Assembly (NCBI GenBank): GCA_017538105.1
Contig: JAFYJN010000094.1
Coordinates: forward strand, 43,750 to 107,749
Source of the DNA: Prevotella sp.
GTDB taxonomy: Bacteria > Bacteroidota > Bacteroidia > Bacteroidales > Bacteroidaceae
Length of the DNA stretch: 64,000 nucleotides
Reading direction: 5' to 3'
This document shows, one piece after another, positions 56,122-64,000 of this stretch. Position 1 is the first letter of the stretch, and the number at the start of each line of letters is the position of its first letter. The notes beneath the pieces were generated by a model. The model ran no database searches. It was not told where the DNA came from and saw only the letters and a list, made by a program, of their open reading frames with translations. The position numbers were made by a program, and so were the translations under genes.

Positions 56122-56129
56122 TAAATTTG
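56122..56129 (+). promoter_or_regulatory. -7 element of the GH3 gene
   Basis: TAAATTTG (TAnnTTTG). Transcription would start a few bases after an ATG at 56131, so translation more likely begins at the ATG at 56152. No TTTG box at -33. Confidence 0.5.
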
Positions 56130-56151
56130 CATGAACATCAAACTACACTCT

Positions 56152-58719
56152 ATGAATAAATTATTATTCCTAACTATTATTTTGGCTTTTGGCGGTATGT
56201 CATGCAGGGCACAATCGTATCCCTATCAAGATGTGAACTTGTCATTTGAGCAGCGGGCTGCCGACCTGTGCTCACGTTTGACGCTTGATGAGAAAATCAG
56301 CCTGATGCAAAATGCCTCACCTGCCATTCCTCGGCTGGGCATCCCTGAATTTGAGTGGTGGAGCGAAGCATTACATGGCGTGGCGCGCAACGGTTTCGCT
56401 ACAGTTTTTCCCATCACGATGGGCATGGCTGCCTCGTTTGATGAGCAGTTGGTATATGACGTGTTCAGCGCTGCAAGCGATGAGGCACGTGCCAAGAACA
56501 ATGAGGCACGCCATTCGGGTCGGTTCAAACGTTACCAGGGTCTGTCGTTCTGGACACCCAACATCAATATTTTCCGTGACCCTCGTTGGGGACGTGGACA
56601 GGAGACTTACGGTGAAGACCCCTACCTCACCACACGTATGGGACTCGCAGTTGTCAGAGGGTTGCAAGGACCTACCGTTACCAAATACGCCAAGCTGCTG
56701 GCCTGTGCCAAACATTATGCCGTTCATAGTGGCCCCGAGTGGAACCGCCATGAGTTCAACGTAGAAGAAGTGCCCGCACGCGACCTATGGGAAACCTACC
56801 TGCCCGCCTTCAAGAGTTTGGTTCAAGATGGTCATGTGGCTGAAGTGATGTGCGCTTACCAACGTATTGATGGCGAGCCTTGCTGCGGCAATACCCGCTA
56901 TCTCACGCAGATTCTCCGTGGCGAATGGAACTTCGACGGATTGGTGGTGAGCGACTGCGGTGCCATCAGTGATTTCTGGGTACCTGGTCGTCACGGTGTG
57001 TCGAAGGATGCCAGTAGTGCTTCGGCCATGGCTGTCCATGCGGGCACCGACGTGGAGTGCGGCAGCAATTACAGACATCTGAAAGAGGCCGTATCTGCTG
57101 GTCTCATCACCGAGGCTGAATTGGATGTCAGCGTCAGGCGGTTGTTGAAAGCCCGTTTCGAATTGGGTGACTTCGATTCCGAGGAAGAGGTGGACTGGAA
57201 ACGGATACCTTCCGATGTCATCGCTTCCAAGGAACACCATCAACTTGCGTTAGAGGCCGCCCGCGAATCCATTGTCCTTTTACAGAACAATCATCAGATG
57301 TTACCTTTGAAGAAAGCGGGCCAACGGATTGTAGTCATGGGACCCAACTCCAACGACTCGATTATGCAGTGGGGAAATTATTCTGGTTATCCAACGGCAA
57401 CCACCACTATTCTGAAAGGCATTCAAGAGAAATGCAGCGACGTGCGTTACGTGCAAGGTTGCGGATTAACACGCAACTTAGTGGAAAACAGCCGATATGG
57501 AGAGATTATATCCGCCAATGGCACGCACGGTCTCACTGCCACTTATTATAATGATGTTAATCTCCAAGGTGAGCCTTGCGCCACGATGCTGATGGCCTCA
57601 CCCATTAACCTCTGCAATGGCGGCAACACCGTATTTGCCCCCAATGTGCCTCTGGAACATTTCAGTGCACGATATGAAGGAACATTAATTCCATCCCACG
57701 ACGAGGAAGTGGTGTTCTTGGCGCGTTTCGATGATGGTGTCCGTTTGATTGTCAATGATGACACCTTAGGTGCTATCTGGAATGGGCGTGAACGCGTACA
57801 GAAAATTGAGAAGTCAATGACGGTAACCAAGGGAAAAAGATACCATATTCGATTAGACTACGTACAGAATAATGACATGGCCTTGTTGCAATTTGATATC
57901 ATCCATCGGTCTGCCCCGACTGATGAAGAATTGTTGGCTGCTACCGCCGATGCCGACGTGGTCGTTTTCGTGGGCGGCATCTCACCCAGTTTGGAGGGAG
58001 AGGAAATGAAGGTTGACGAAGTAGGCTTTAAAGGTGGCGACCGCACCGATATCGAATTGCCTAAAGCACAACGTGACGTGATAGCGCTGCTTCACAACGC
58101 CGGCAAGAAGATTGTGTATGTAAACTGTTCGGGTTGTGCCATCGCCTTGGAGCCAGAAACAAAGAACACTGAAGCCATTATACAGGTGTGGTATCCAGGT
58201 GAGTCTGGCGGCAAGGCCGTGGCCGATGTTCTCTTCGGCGACTACAACCCTTCCGGCAAACTTCCTGTAACATTCTACCGCAATGTGGGTCAGTTGCCCG
58301 ATTTCCTTGACTACCGCATGGCAGGACGCACCTATCGCTATTTTCTGGGTGATGCGCTGTTCCCTTTCGGCTTCGGACTGAGTTATACCACGTTCAGCCT
58401 CTCGCAACCAACATATAACAACCGCACTATCACAGTCGATGTAAAGAACACAGGTCATCGAGCAGGTTCTGAAACTGTTCAGTTATACATTAAGAAGGCT
58501 GATGACAAAGATGGCCCCATCAGGATGTTACGCGCTTTTGAGAAAGTAACCCTTCAGCCTGGAGAGGTGAAAACGCTCAACTTTTACTTAAATGGCAACA
58601 CTTTGGAATGGTGGGATCCAGCTACTAACAGTATGCGTTATCTTCCTGGAGAATACGACATTTGGGTGGGAACATCTAGCAAAACTTCAGACTTGAAAAA
58701 GTTGTCATTAAAGTTCTAG
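56152..58719 (+). CDS. Secreted GH3 glycoside hydrolase with PA14 domain
   Basis: Exo-acting beta-glycosidase, beta-glucosidase or beta-xylosidase. About 855 residues. Signal peptide ending near residue 21 (CRAQS); GH3 N-domain (about 25-330) with AKHYAVHSGPEWNRHEFN and nucleophile D268 in GLVVSDCGA; C-terminal GH3 domain interrupted by a PA14 domain (about 440-590; EVVFLARFDDGVRLIVNDD); final Fn3-like domain (about 760-855). KHYAVHSGPE resembles beta-xylosidase members, but the GH5 partner suggests gluco-oligosaccharides. The ATG at 56152 was chosen over the one at 56131 because of the -7 box. Confidence 0.9.
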   Translation: MNKLLFLTIILAFGGMSCRAQSYPYQDVNLSFEQRAADLCSRLTLDEKISLMQNASPAIPRLGIPEFEWWSEALHGVARNGFATVFPITMGMAASFDEQLVYDVFSAASDEARAKNNEARHSGRFKRYQGLSFWTPNINIFRDPRWGRGQETYGEDPYLTTRMGLAVVRGLQGPTVTKYAKLLACAKHYAVHSGPEWNRHEFNVEEVPARDLWETYLPAFKSLVQDGHVAEVMCAYQRIDGEPCCGNTRYLTQILRGEWNFDGLVVSDCGAISDFWVPGRHGVSKDASSASAMAVHAGTDVECGSNYRHLKEAVSAGLITEAELDVSVRRLLKARFELGDFDSEEEVDWKRIPSDVIASKEHHQLALEAARESIVLLQNNHQMLPLKKAGQRIVVMGPNSNDSIMQWGNYSGYPTATTTILKGIQEKCSDVRYVQGCGLTRNLVENSRYGEIISANGTHGLTATYYNDVNLQGEPCATMLMASPINLCNGGNTVFAPNVPLEHFSARYEGTLIPSHDEEVVFLARFDDGVRLIVNDDTLGAIWNGRERVQKIEKSMTVTKGKRYHIRLDYVQNNDMALLQFDIIHRSAPTDEELLAATADADVVVFVGGISPSLEGEEMKVDEVGFKGGDRTDIELPKAQRDVIALLHNAGKKIVYVNCSGCAIALEPETKNTEAIIQVWYPGESGGKAVADVLFGDYNPSGKLPVTFYRNVGQLPDFLDYRMAGRTYRYFLGDALFPFGFGLSYTTFSLSQPTYNNRTITVDVKNTGHRAGSETVQLYIKKADDKDGPIRMLRAFEKVTLQPGEVKTLNFYLNGNTLEWWDPATNSMRYLPGEYDIWVGTSSKTSDLKKLSLKF

Positions 58720-58768
58720 TGGAAATGAAGAAAATACTTCATTTCGGCATAAAAATATACTTGTATAT

Positions 58769-58799
58769 TTTGTTCTGCTAACGTTTTTTTGTAACTTTG
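58769..58799 (+). promoter_or_regulatory. Promoter of the HU-SPOR gene
   Basis: TTTG (58769-58772), 19 bases, TAACTTTG (58792-58799): full consensus. The ATG at 58804 lies five bases after the -7 box, at or near the transcription start. Confidence 0.7.
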
Positions 58800-58803
58800 C
58801 AGC

Positions 58804-59748
58804 ATGATGGAATTAGAAAGACATATTGAATTGTTGCTGTTGCACAATGACTGTGTGATGGTACCCGGTATGGGAGGCTTTATTTCCCATTATGTGCCAG
58901 CCCGTTATGAAGAAGCAGAGAACACCTTCCTGCCTCCATACAGGTCGTTAGGTTTCAATCCTCAATTAAGCCTCAATGATTCTCTGCTGGTACAATCGTA
59001 CATGGCTGTCCACGGCATCTCTTACGAAGAGGGCACAAAAATGGTAAAACATGCCGTCGACGAAGTGACAGGCATCTTGCACCATACTGGTCGTTATGAA
59101 TTTGCCAGTCTTGGTGTTTTCACCATCAACGACGAGGGAAGTATTGAGTTTGAGCCCAAAGAAGCAGGTGTCCTATCCCCCACTTTGTACGGTCTCGACC
59201 TGTTCGAATTCCGCACACTTGCTAATCAAGCACGTATAGATAGTCTTTCTGAAGACGAAGAGCCATACATCCGCATTAAAGTACGTACACTGAAGACCGT
59301 TGCCTCCTCTGCAGCAGCCGTTTTCCTTGGCGTGTTGATGGTTGCCGGTACCTTCTTCGGCAGTGGTAAGAACACATTCAGCCAGGCTGGTATTGTTTCC
59401 ATCAGCAAGATGTTGCCTTCTCCCACGGAAGAAAGCCAAGAACAGGACATGACCGCTCAGTTCACCACGCTGGCTCAGACACCTGCAATCACTGAGGAAT
59501 CTGCTTCTGAGGAATCACCTGTCGTCAACGGCTATTCCATGGTTCTTGCTTGTAAAATCCCCAGAAGCAATGCCGAGCAATTTGCCCGTACCATCCGTGA
59601 CAAAGGCTATGAGGTAGAAGTCATCGGCAGCGAAGCGGAAAGCATGGTCGTCTATGGCAACTATCCAACCGATCAGCAGGCCTACGCTGCGTTGCAACAG
59701 CTTCGTAGTGAGTCGGTCTTCGCCAATGCCTGGGTTCTCCATCGATGA
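58804..59748 (+). CDS. Membrane protein with CCDC81-type HU domains and SPOR domain
   Basis: 314 residues. Two N-terminal HU-like domains of the bacterial CCDC81 type (about 1-60 and 65-140; LLLLHNDCVMVPGMGGFISH, YEFASLGVFTINDEGSIEFE), one membrane helix (about 172-195), an acidic periplasmic linker, and a C-terminal SPOR domain (about 240-314; CKIPRSNAEQFARTIRDKGY, VYGNYPTDQQAYAALQQL). SPOR domains bind denuded peptidoglycan, often at division sites. The HU part faces the cytoplasm and could bind DNA or protein. Coupled to the FHA gene by an ATGA overlap; possibly leaderless mRNA. Confidence 0.85.
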   Translation: MMELERHIELLLLHNDCVMVPGMGGFISHYVPARYEEAENTFLPPYRSLGFNPQLSLNDSLLVQSYMAVHGISYEEGTKMVKHAVDEVTGILHHTGRYEFASLGVFTINDEGSIEFEPKEAGVLSPTLYGLDLFEFRTLANQARIDSLSEDEEPYIRIKVRTLKTVASSAAAVFLGVLMVAGTFFGSGKNTFSQAGIVSISKMLPSPTEESQEQDMTAQFTTLAQTPAITEESASEESPVVNGYSMVLACKIPRSNAEQFARTIRDKGYEVEVIGSEAESMVVYGNYPTDQQAYAALQQLRSESVFANAWVLHR

Positions 59749-60272
59749 AAAGAGTTAGGTGTCCTAAATGTGATTCTTTCATTACCTTTGACGAAACAAA
59801 ATACGCCAAAGGACAATCGTTGGTCTTTGTTTGCCCGAACTGCAACAAGCAGTTCGGCATTCGTATGGGTGTGAACCCGCTTCGCAATGTGCAGCGTGAG
59901 GAAGATCCTGAAGCGGAAAGCAACAATGGCGTGGGTTCTTTGTTGGTGATAGAGAACGTGTTCCATTATAAGCAGGTGATACCTTTGCATATGGGCATGA
60001 ACACCATCGGCCGTTACATGAAAGGCTCAAATATCACGTCGCCAATAGAGACAAACGACCCCAGTATGGATTTGCTGCACTGCAAGGTACAGGTGTCTCG
60101 TGACAAGAAAGGAAGGATACGCTATACGTTGATGGACGGTCCGAGCAACACTGGCACGTTTGTCGATAACGACATACTAGCAGACGGTGAGCGCCGTACA
60201 TTGGAAGATGGCTCCCTCTTCACGATAGGAGCCACGAGTATTATTCTTAAAGTAACGATGAGTGAAGAGTGA
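59745..60272 (+). CDS. Zinc-ribbon and FHA-domain protein
   Basis: 175 residues. An N-terminal zinc ribbon (about 5-40) with two CxxC pairs (VRCPKCDS and FVCPNCNK) precedes an FHA domain (about 85-170) carrying GRYMKG, LLHCKVQVSRD and NTGTFVDN; the usual Ser of the G-R...S-H phosphothreonine pocket is not obvious. FHA domains read phosphothreonine, so it may respond to a Ser/Thr kinase encoded elsewhere. Translationally coupled to the HU-SPOR gene, suggesting a shared role. Confidence 0.82.
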   Translation: MKRVRCPKCDSFITFDETKYAKGQSLVFVCPNCNKQFGIRMGVNPLRNVQREEDPEAESNNGVGSLLVIENVFHYKQVIPLHMGMNTIGRYMKGSNITSPIETNDPSMDLLHCKVQVSRDKKGRIRYTLMDGPSNTGTFVDNDILADGERRTLEDGSLFTIGATSIILKVTMSEE

Positions 60273-60283
60273 CGAGTTTTTAG

Positions 60284-61492
60284 TTATTTCACTTCCAACT
60301 TAGGTATTTTCACGTAGTCACCCGCCACGAAATCACTTTTCCCTTCATTTATTGCTTTGATATACGGCTCCATTTCCACGCCACCAAAATAAGTAGCGGA
60401 AATGGTCATCAAGGTTTGCCCTTGTTGCATGATGATGGCAGTATCTACTCCAACAATTTTATAAGCTCCATACCTCACGCGGTCATTAGCTTCCGTGAAG
60501 TCTTCCTTTGCCACGGGAGCAACAGCCGTTGTTGCCGTATCCGTTGGAACGTTGGTAGAAGATACAGTTAAATCGGCAGAGTTATCACCCTGCTTTGGCA
60601 ACAGCACAAGTAACAGGGCAACGATGGCAGTCACAGCGCATAATGAGGCAACCAACCATTTCCAGTTCAAGCCATGTTTGGACTGTGACATGTCCATCAC
60701 CGTTTTTTGTTCATTGACCGATGTATCTTCCTCAGGTGCCGTATCTGTTGTTCCGTCATTTGTAACAACAGTCTCTGAAACATTCTGTGTTTTCTCTGGT
60801 GCCGACTCCACAATCGCAACTGGCTTCGATGACGGGGTTACCACTGGTCCTTCGCCGGAGACCCGTTCTTTCTTGATTTCACCCTCTTTCAAGTCGTCGA
60901 ACTGCACACCCTCTTTCAATTCTATGGGTTGAAAATGTTCAAAGGGTTTGTTAATAGCCGATTTCAGCGAATTATCAGGGGTAAACGTAACAAAACCCAA
61001 AGCTTCGGAGAGGAACAACGAACTGCTGCTCACCATTTCTTTATCCTTGCCTTTCGATGAGTTGATTTTGAATTGCCCCAACCCCTTCACTTTCACCACT
61101 TTGTCTTTGGCAAGACCATTTACTATTGCTTTGAAGAATGCAAAGGTCAGAATCTCGGCATCCTCGGCAGAACAAGACAGCAGTTGTGCCAAAAGACTAT
61201 TGAAAGAGCCCGACGCCGTCTGGGCACCTTCTTTTTCGAATTCATCGGCTCCGACGGAATCATAATCAACCGCCAGTTGGGGAGGCATGAGTATTTTCTT
61301 ACCATCCTTTTCCACTATGTGTTCGTATATCTTCGTTACACCGAAACGTCCGAAGCCACGGACACTCACTTCTTCCCCTTCGGAGAGCATGTGTTCAATG
61401 GTTTGCAATATACCATCGCAACAAGTCTGCGCCTCGTCGCCGTTGATTTTGGAGATGGTGGCCACCTCCTGCAAGAAATCTTTATAGTTCAT
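60284..61492 (-). CDS. Membrane protein with HU-like domains and C-terminal LysM-like domain
   Basis: 402 residues. Two IHF/HU-like domains (about 1-85 and 92-170; SEGEEVSVRGFGRFGVTKIY and KDKVVKVKGLGQFKINSSKG), a disordered Ser/Thr/Glu-rich stretch, one membrane helix (about 277-298; LVASLCAVTAIVALLLVLLP) and a periplasmic LysM-like domain (about 350-402; MQQGQTLMTISATYFGG, YVKIPKLEV). The layout mirrors the HU-SPOR protein across the convergent junction: a DNA-binding fold inside, a peptidoglycan-binding fold outside. Third gene of ftsY-rimO-this, eight bases after rimO. Confidence 0.83.
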   Translation of the reverse strand: MNYKDFLQEVATISKINGDEAQTCCDGILQTIEHMLSEGEEVSVRGFGRFGVTKIYEHIVEKDGKKILMPPQLAVDYDSVGADEFEKEGAQTASGSFNSLLAQLLSCSAEDAEILTFAFFKAIVNGLAKDKVVKVKGLGQFKINSSKGKDKEMVSSSSLFLSEALGFVTFTPDNSLKSAINKPFEHFQPIELKEGVQFDDLKEGEIKKERVSGEGPVVTPSSKPVAIVESAPEKTQNVSETVVTNDGTTDTAPEEDTSVNEQKTVMDMSQSKHGLNWKWLVASLCAVTAIVALLLVLLPKQGDNSADLTVSSTNVPTDTATTAVAPVAKEDFTEANDRVRYGAYKIVGVDTAIIMQQGQTLMTISATYFGGVEMEPYIKAINEGKSDFVAGDYVKIPKLEVK

Positions 61493-61500
61493 AAATACAG

Positions 61501-62820
61501 CTATTCTTGTTCCACCTTGCCATAAAGGTCAAACTCCATGGCATCGGTAATCGTCACTTCGTAGAAATTCCCTATTGTCAGTCGTTTGTCCTTACATGGA
61601 ATAAGCACTTCCGGGTCAACTTCCGGTGAGGAATATTCCGTCCTGCCGATGTAGTAATCGTTTTCTTTTTTGTCGATGATAACCCTGTATCTCTTCCCCA
61701 CCATTTCCTCGTGTATCGATGCGCTGATGTCCTGTTGCAGTTGCATCAACATGTCCAACCTTCTTTCTTTTATCTTTTCTGGGATATCATCCTCATAATG
61801 TTTTGCACTATATGTCTGCTCCTCTTCAGAATAGGCGAAGGCACCCATCCTTTCAAATCTCGCCGTTTGCACGAAATCCATCAGTTCCTCGAAATCTTCT
61901 TCCGTTTCACCAGGGAATCCCACCATCAGCGTGGTGCGCAAGGCGATACCGGGCACTTTTTCCCTGATTTTGTTGAGAAGGTCATATGTCTCTTTCTTCG
62001 AAGTCTCTCTGCGCATGTTTTTGAGAACATGGTCAGATATATGTTGCAGTGCGATGTCCAAATACTTACAGACATTTTTCTTTTCCCTCATTACATCGAG
62101 CAATTCCATGGGGAAATGTGTTGGATAAGCATAGTGCAAGCGTATCCATTCCACGCCAGGAATATCAGCAATTTTAGCTACCAATTCTGCAATATGCTGT
62201 TTGCCATCTACATCAACACCATAATAGGTGAGTTCCTGGGCAATAACTTGAAATTCCTTGACCCCTTGAGCCACCAATGTCCTCACCTCATCAAGTATCT
62301 CGTCCATCGGTCTGCTTACGTGCTTTCCTGTAATAATAGGAATAGCACAATAGGCACAGTGACGGTTGCATCCCTCACTGATTTTCAGGTACGCATAATG
62401 ATTTGGCGTGGTAATATGTCTATGCCAACTATTGGTGGGTGGAGTTGCAACATCTGTGTTTGATTCCGCCAAGTCATCAAGTAACTGTCCGAAGTTGAAT
62501 TTACCATAGTATTTGTCCACTTGCGGTATTTCCTTCTCCAGTTCCGTCTGATAACGCTGTGACAGACAGCCCATGACGAAGAGTTTTTCTATCTCGCCTT
62601 GCTTCTTGGCTTGAGCGAGCTGTAAGATCATGTTGATGCTTTCCTCCTTGGCATCTCCTATAAATCCACATGTGTTGACAACCACAATGGGACCTGAGGG
62701 TTGGTCGCTGTCATGAAAACATGTATACCCCCGGTCCAAGAACATCTGGATGAGCCGTTCGCTGTCAACCAGGTTCTTCGAGCACCCCATGGTGATGACA
62801 TCTACATGCGGTTTTTTCAT
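61501..62820 (-). CDS. rimO: Ribosomal protein S12 methylthiotransferase
   Basis: Radical-SAM enzyme that methylthiolates Asp of ribosomal protein S12. 439 residues: UPF0004 domain (about 1-100) with cluster cysteines in TMGCSKNLVDSERL, VNTCGFIG and MGCLSQR; radical SAM domain (about 140-360) with CNRHCAYCAIP; C-terminal TRAM domain (about 375-439). The GCSKNLVDSE motif is specific to RimO over MiaB. Starts inside the end of ftsY (four-base overlap). Confidence 0.96.
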   Translation of the reverse strand: MKKPHVDVITMGCSKNLVDSERLIQMFLDRGYTCFHDSDQPSGPIVVVNTCGFIGDAKEESINMILQLAQAKKQGEIEKLFVMGCLSQRYQTELEKEIPQVDKYYGKFNFGQLLDDLAESNTDVATPPTNSWHRHITTPNHYAYLKISEGCNRHCAYCAIPIITGKHVSRPMDEILDEVRTLVAQGVKEFQVIAQELTYYGVDVDGKQHIAELVAKIADIPGVEWIRLHYAYPTHFPMELLDVMREKKNVCKYLDIALQHISDHVLKNMRRETSKKETYDLLNKIREKVPGIALRTTLMVGFPGETEEDFEELMDFVQTARFERMGAFAYSEEEQTYSAKHYEDDIPEKIKERRLDMLMQLQQDISASIHEEMVGKRYRVIIDKKENDYYIGRTEYSSPEVDPEVLIPCKDKRLTIGNFYEVTITDAMEFDLYGKVEQE

Positions 62821-63782
62821 GCTTTCACCTCTTCTTCAAACAAAGAGTCGACAAATTGCCTTCTGCTAAACAGTTGTAAGTCTTCCATGCCTTCGCCCAA
62901 TCCGATGTATTTTACTGGCACCTTGAGTTGGTCGCTAATGCCAATGACTACCCCACCCTTGGCCGTACCATCAAGTTTGGTAATGGCCAGACTGGTAATT
63001 TGTGTTACGGCGGAGAACTGTTTAGCTTGCTCGAAGGCATTCTGGCCCGTGCTGCCATCGAGAACAAGCAGCACTTCATCAGGAGCATCGGGCAACACTT
63101 TTTTCATCACTTGCTTGATTTTCTTCAGTTCATTCATCAGGCCTACTTTGTTGTGCAATCTGCCTGCAGTATCAATAAGCACAACGTCAGCGTCGTTTGC
63201 TTTGGCAGAACTAAGCGTATCAAAGGCCACCGATGCCGGATCGGAACCCATCTGTTGTTTGATGACAGGTACCCCCACCCTTTCACCCCATATGCAGAGT
63301 TGTTCCACGGCAGCGGCGCGGAAAGTGTCAGCGGCACCGAGATATACCTTTTTGCCTGCCTGTTTGAACTGATAAGCCAGCTTTCCGATAGTCGTTGTCT
63401 TACCCACGCCATTCACACCCACCACCAATATCACGTACGGCTTATGGTCTGTAGGAAGTTCCCAATCCTCGTTGTCGTCGGAATTGTTTTCCATGAGCAA
63501 GTCAGCAATCTCCTCTTTAAGGATATTGTTAAGTTCTAAGGTTGACACATATTTGTCACGTGCTACGCGTTCCTCTATGCGTTCGATGATTTTAATGGTC
63601 GTCTCAACTCCAACATCAGAGGTAATGAGCACCTCTTCAAGGTTGTCGAGCACCTCGTCGTCTACCTTCGACTTTCCGGCGATGGCTCTTGTTATTTTAC
63701 CGAATACACTCTGCTTGGTTTTTTCAAGTCCTTTGTCAAGCGTTTCCTTTTTCTTTTTGTTAAATATTCCGAAAAAAGCCAT
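62817..63782 (-). CDS. ftsY: Signal recognition particle receptor
   Basis: GTPase that docks the SRP-ribosome complex at the membrane. 321 residues: a short basic N-terminus (no long acidic A domain), N domain helices (about 20-90), and the G domain with VVGVNGVGKTTTIGKLA (about 117), VLIDTAGRLHNK (about 196) and TKLDGTAKGGVVIG (about 270). First gene of ftsY-rimO-HU/LysM; a TAACTTTG -7 box lies 17 bases upstream of the start. Confidence 0.97.
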   Translation of the reverse strand: MAFFGIFNKKKKETLDKGLEKTKQSVFGKITRAIAGKSKVDDEVLDNLEEVLITSDVGVETTIKIIERIEERVARDKYVSTLELNNILKEEIADLLMENNSDDNEDWELPTDHKPYVILVVGVNGVGKTTTIGKLAYQFKQAGKKVYLGAADTFRAAAVEQLCIWGERVGVPVIKQQMGSDPASVAFDTLSSAKANDADVVLIDTAGRLHNKVGLMNELKKIKQVMKKVLPDAPDEVLLVLDGSTGQNAFEQAKQFSAVTQITSLAITKLDGTAKGGVVIGISDQLKVPVKYIGLGEGMEDLQLFSRRQFVDSLFEEEVKA

Positions 63783-63798
63783 AATCTGAATTTTGATG

Positions 63799-63806
63799 CA
63801 AAGTTA
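63799..63806 (-). promoter_or_regulatory. -7 element of ftsY
   Basis: The minus strand reads TAACTTTG (TAnnTTTG), giving a leader of about a dozen bases. No consensus TTTG at -33. Confidence 0.5.
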
Positions 63807-63900
63807 GAAAAAATAAAAGACAAGATAATACTATTAGGTGAGAAAAATGAATTATTTTTTATTGGTGTCCGCTAAAAATGAATAACTGACAGAACACATG

Positions 63901-63930
63901 TCCGCAGTGCCGATAAACAGGCATTGCGGA
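63901..63930 (+). terminator. Hairpin with T-tract near the window end
   Basis: TCCGCAGTGCC, eight bases, GGCATTGCGGA: eleven base pairs counting one G-U, followed by TTCGTTTTT. No plus-strand gene precedes it here, so its role is unclear. The rest of 63807-64000 shows no gene. Confidence 0.4.
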
Positions 63931-64000
63931 TTCGTTTTTCAAGAAGTAAGCCCCTAGTCAAAAAGTGAGCGTTCCGGTGGTACGGATTCTTCTTTTTCAA

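Overview
The window looks like a chromosomal segment of a Bacteroidota member, most likely a Prevotella-type anaerobe from the gut or rumen. Evidence: promoters of the Bacteroidetes form (TTTG, about 19-20 bases, then TAnnTTTG); a complete Na+-NQR operon; the methylmalonyl-CoA (succinate to propionate) genes; a bifunctional malic enzyme/phosphotransacetylase; an ECF sigma/FecR/STN-barrel operon; a GH5 cellulase with a Prevotella-like C-terminal tail; and membrane-anchored HU-fold proteins. The genus is an inference. I see no tRNA, rRNA, CRISPR array, transposase or phage gene, and no gene-free stretch longer than 300 bases.

Layout. 1-5.3 kb: a RelA-type ppGpp synthetase, a TetR regulator and maeB. 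5.4-11.2 kb: nqrABCDEF on the minus strand. 11.4-18.4 kb: a coupled trio of TamB, a 5'-nucleotidase-like phosphatase and NudC. 18.4-25.4 kb: leuA-leuC-leuD-citramalate-synthase-like-leuB-TPR, headed by a promoter, an Ile/Leu-rich leader peptide and an apparent terminator/antiterminator pair. 25.4-27 kb: two lipoproteins. 27-38.6 kb: an accessory locus of four secreted TlpA-like thioredoxin-fold proteins in two bicistronic units with duplicated promoters, a Crp/Fnr-like regulator, an outer-membrane barrel protein with an STN domain, a FecR-like anti-sigma factor and an ECF sigma factor. 38.6-45.5 kb: an SGNH hydrolase flanked by palindromic repeats, then dnaB, ispE, clpC and an MgtC-family gene. 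45.6-54.2 kb: mutB/mutA divergent from an AspT-type transporter and three subunits of a Na+-pumping biotin decarboxylase. 54.3-58.7 kb: GH5 endoglucanase divergent from a GH3 glycosidase. 58.8-63.8 kb: HU-SPOR and FHA genes converging on ftsY-rimO-HU/LysM.

How the parts fit. Much of the metabolism is fermentation coupled to sodium: NQR exports Na+ while oxidising NADH, and the OadG/biotin/OadB subunits fit a methylmalonyl-CoA decarboxylase Na+ pump working downstream of MutAB. The leu cluster can supply both leucine and isoleucine, because LeuCD and LeuB can also process citramalate, and its leader peptide carries both Ile and Leu codons. The two glycosidases suggest beta-glucan use.

The most novel material is (i) the leu attenuator, (ii) the sigma/TlpA locus, where an AAAACTA-type palindrome recurs at two duplicated promoters and, in a wider-spaced form, upstream of the sigma gene, (iii) a pair of HU-fold membrane proteins with SPOR or LysM domains that could link DNA to the cell wall, and (iv) purine-rich GTGAGAGG tracts between stop codon and terminator at four gene ends.
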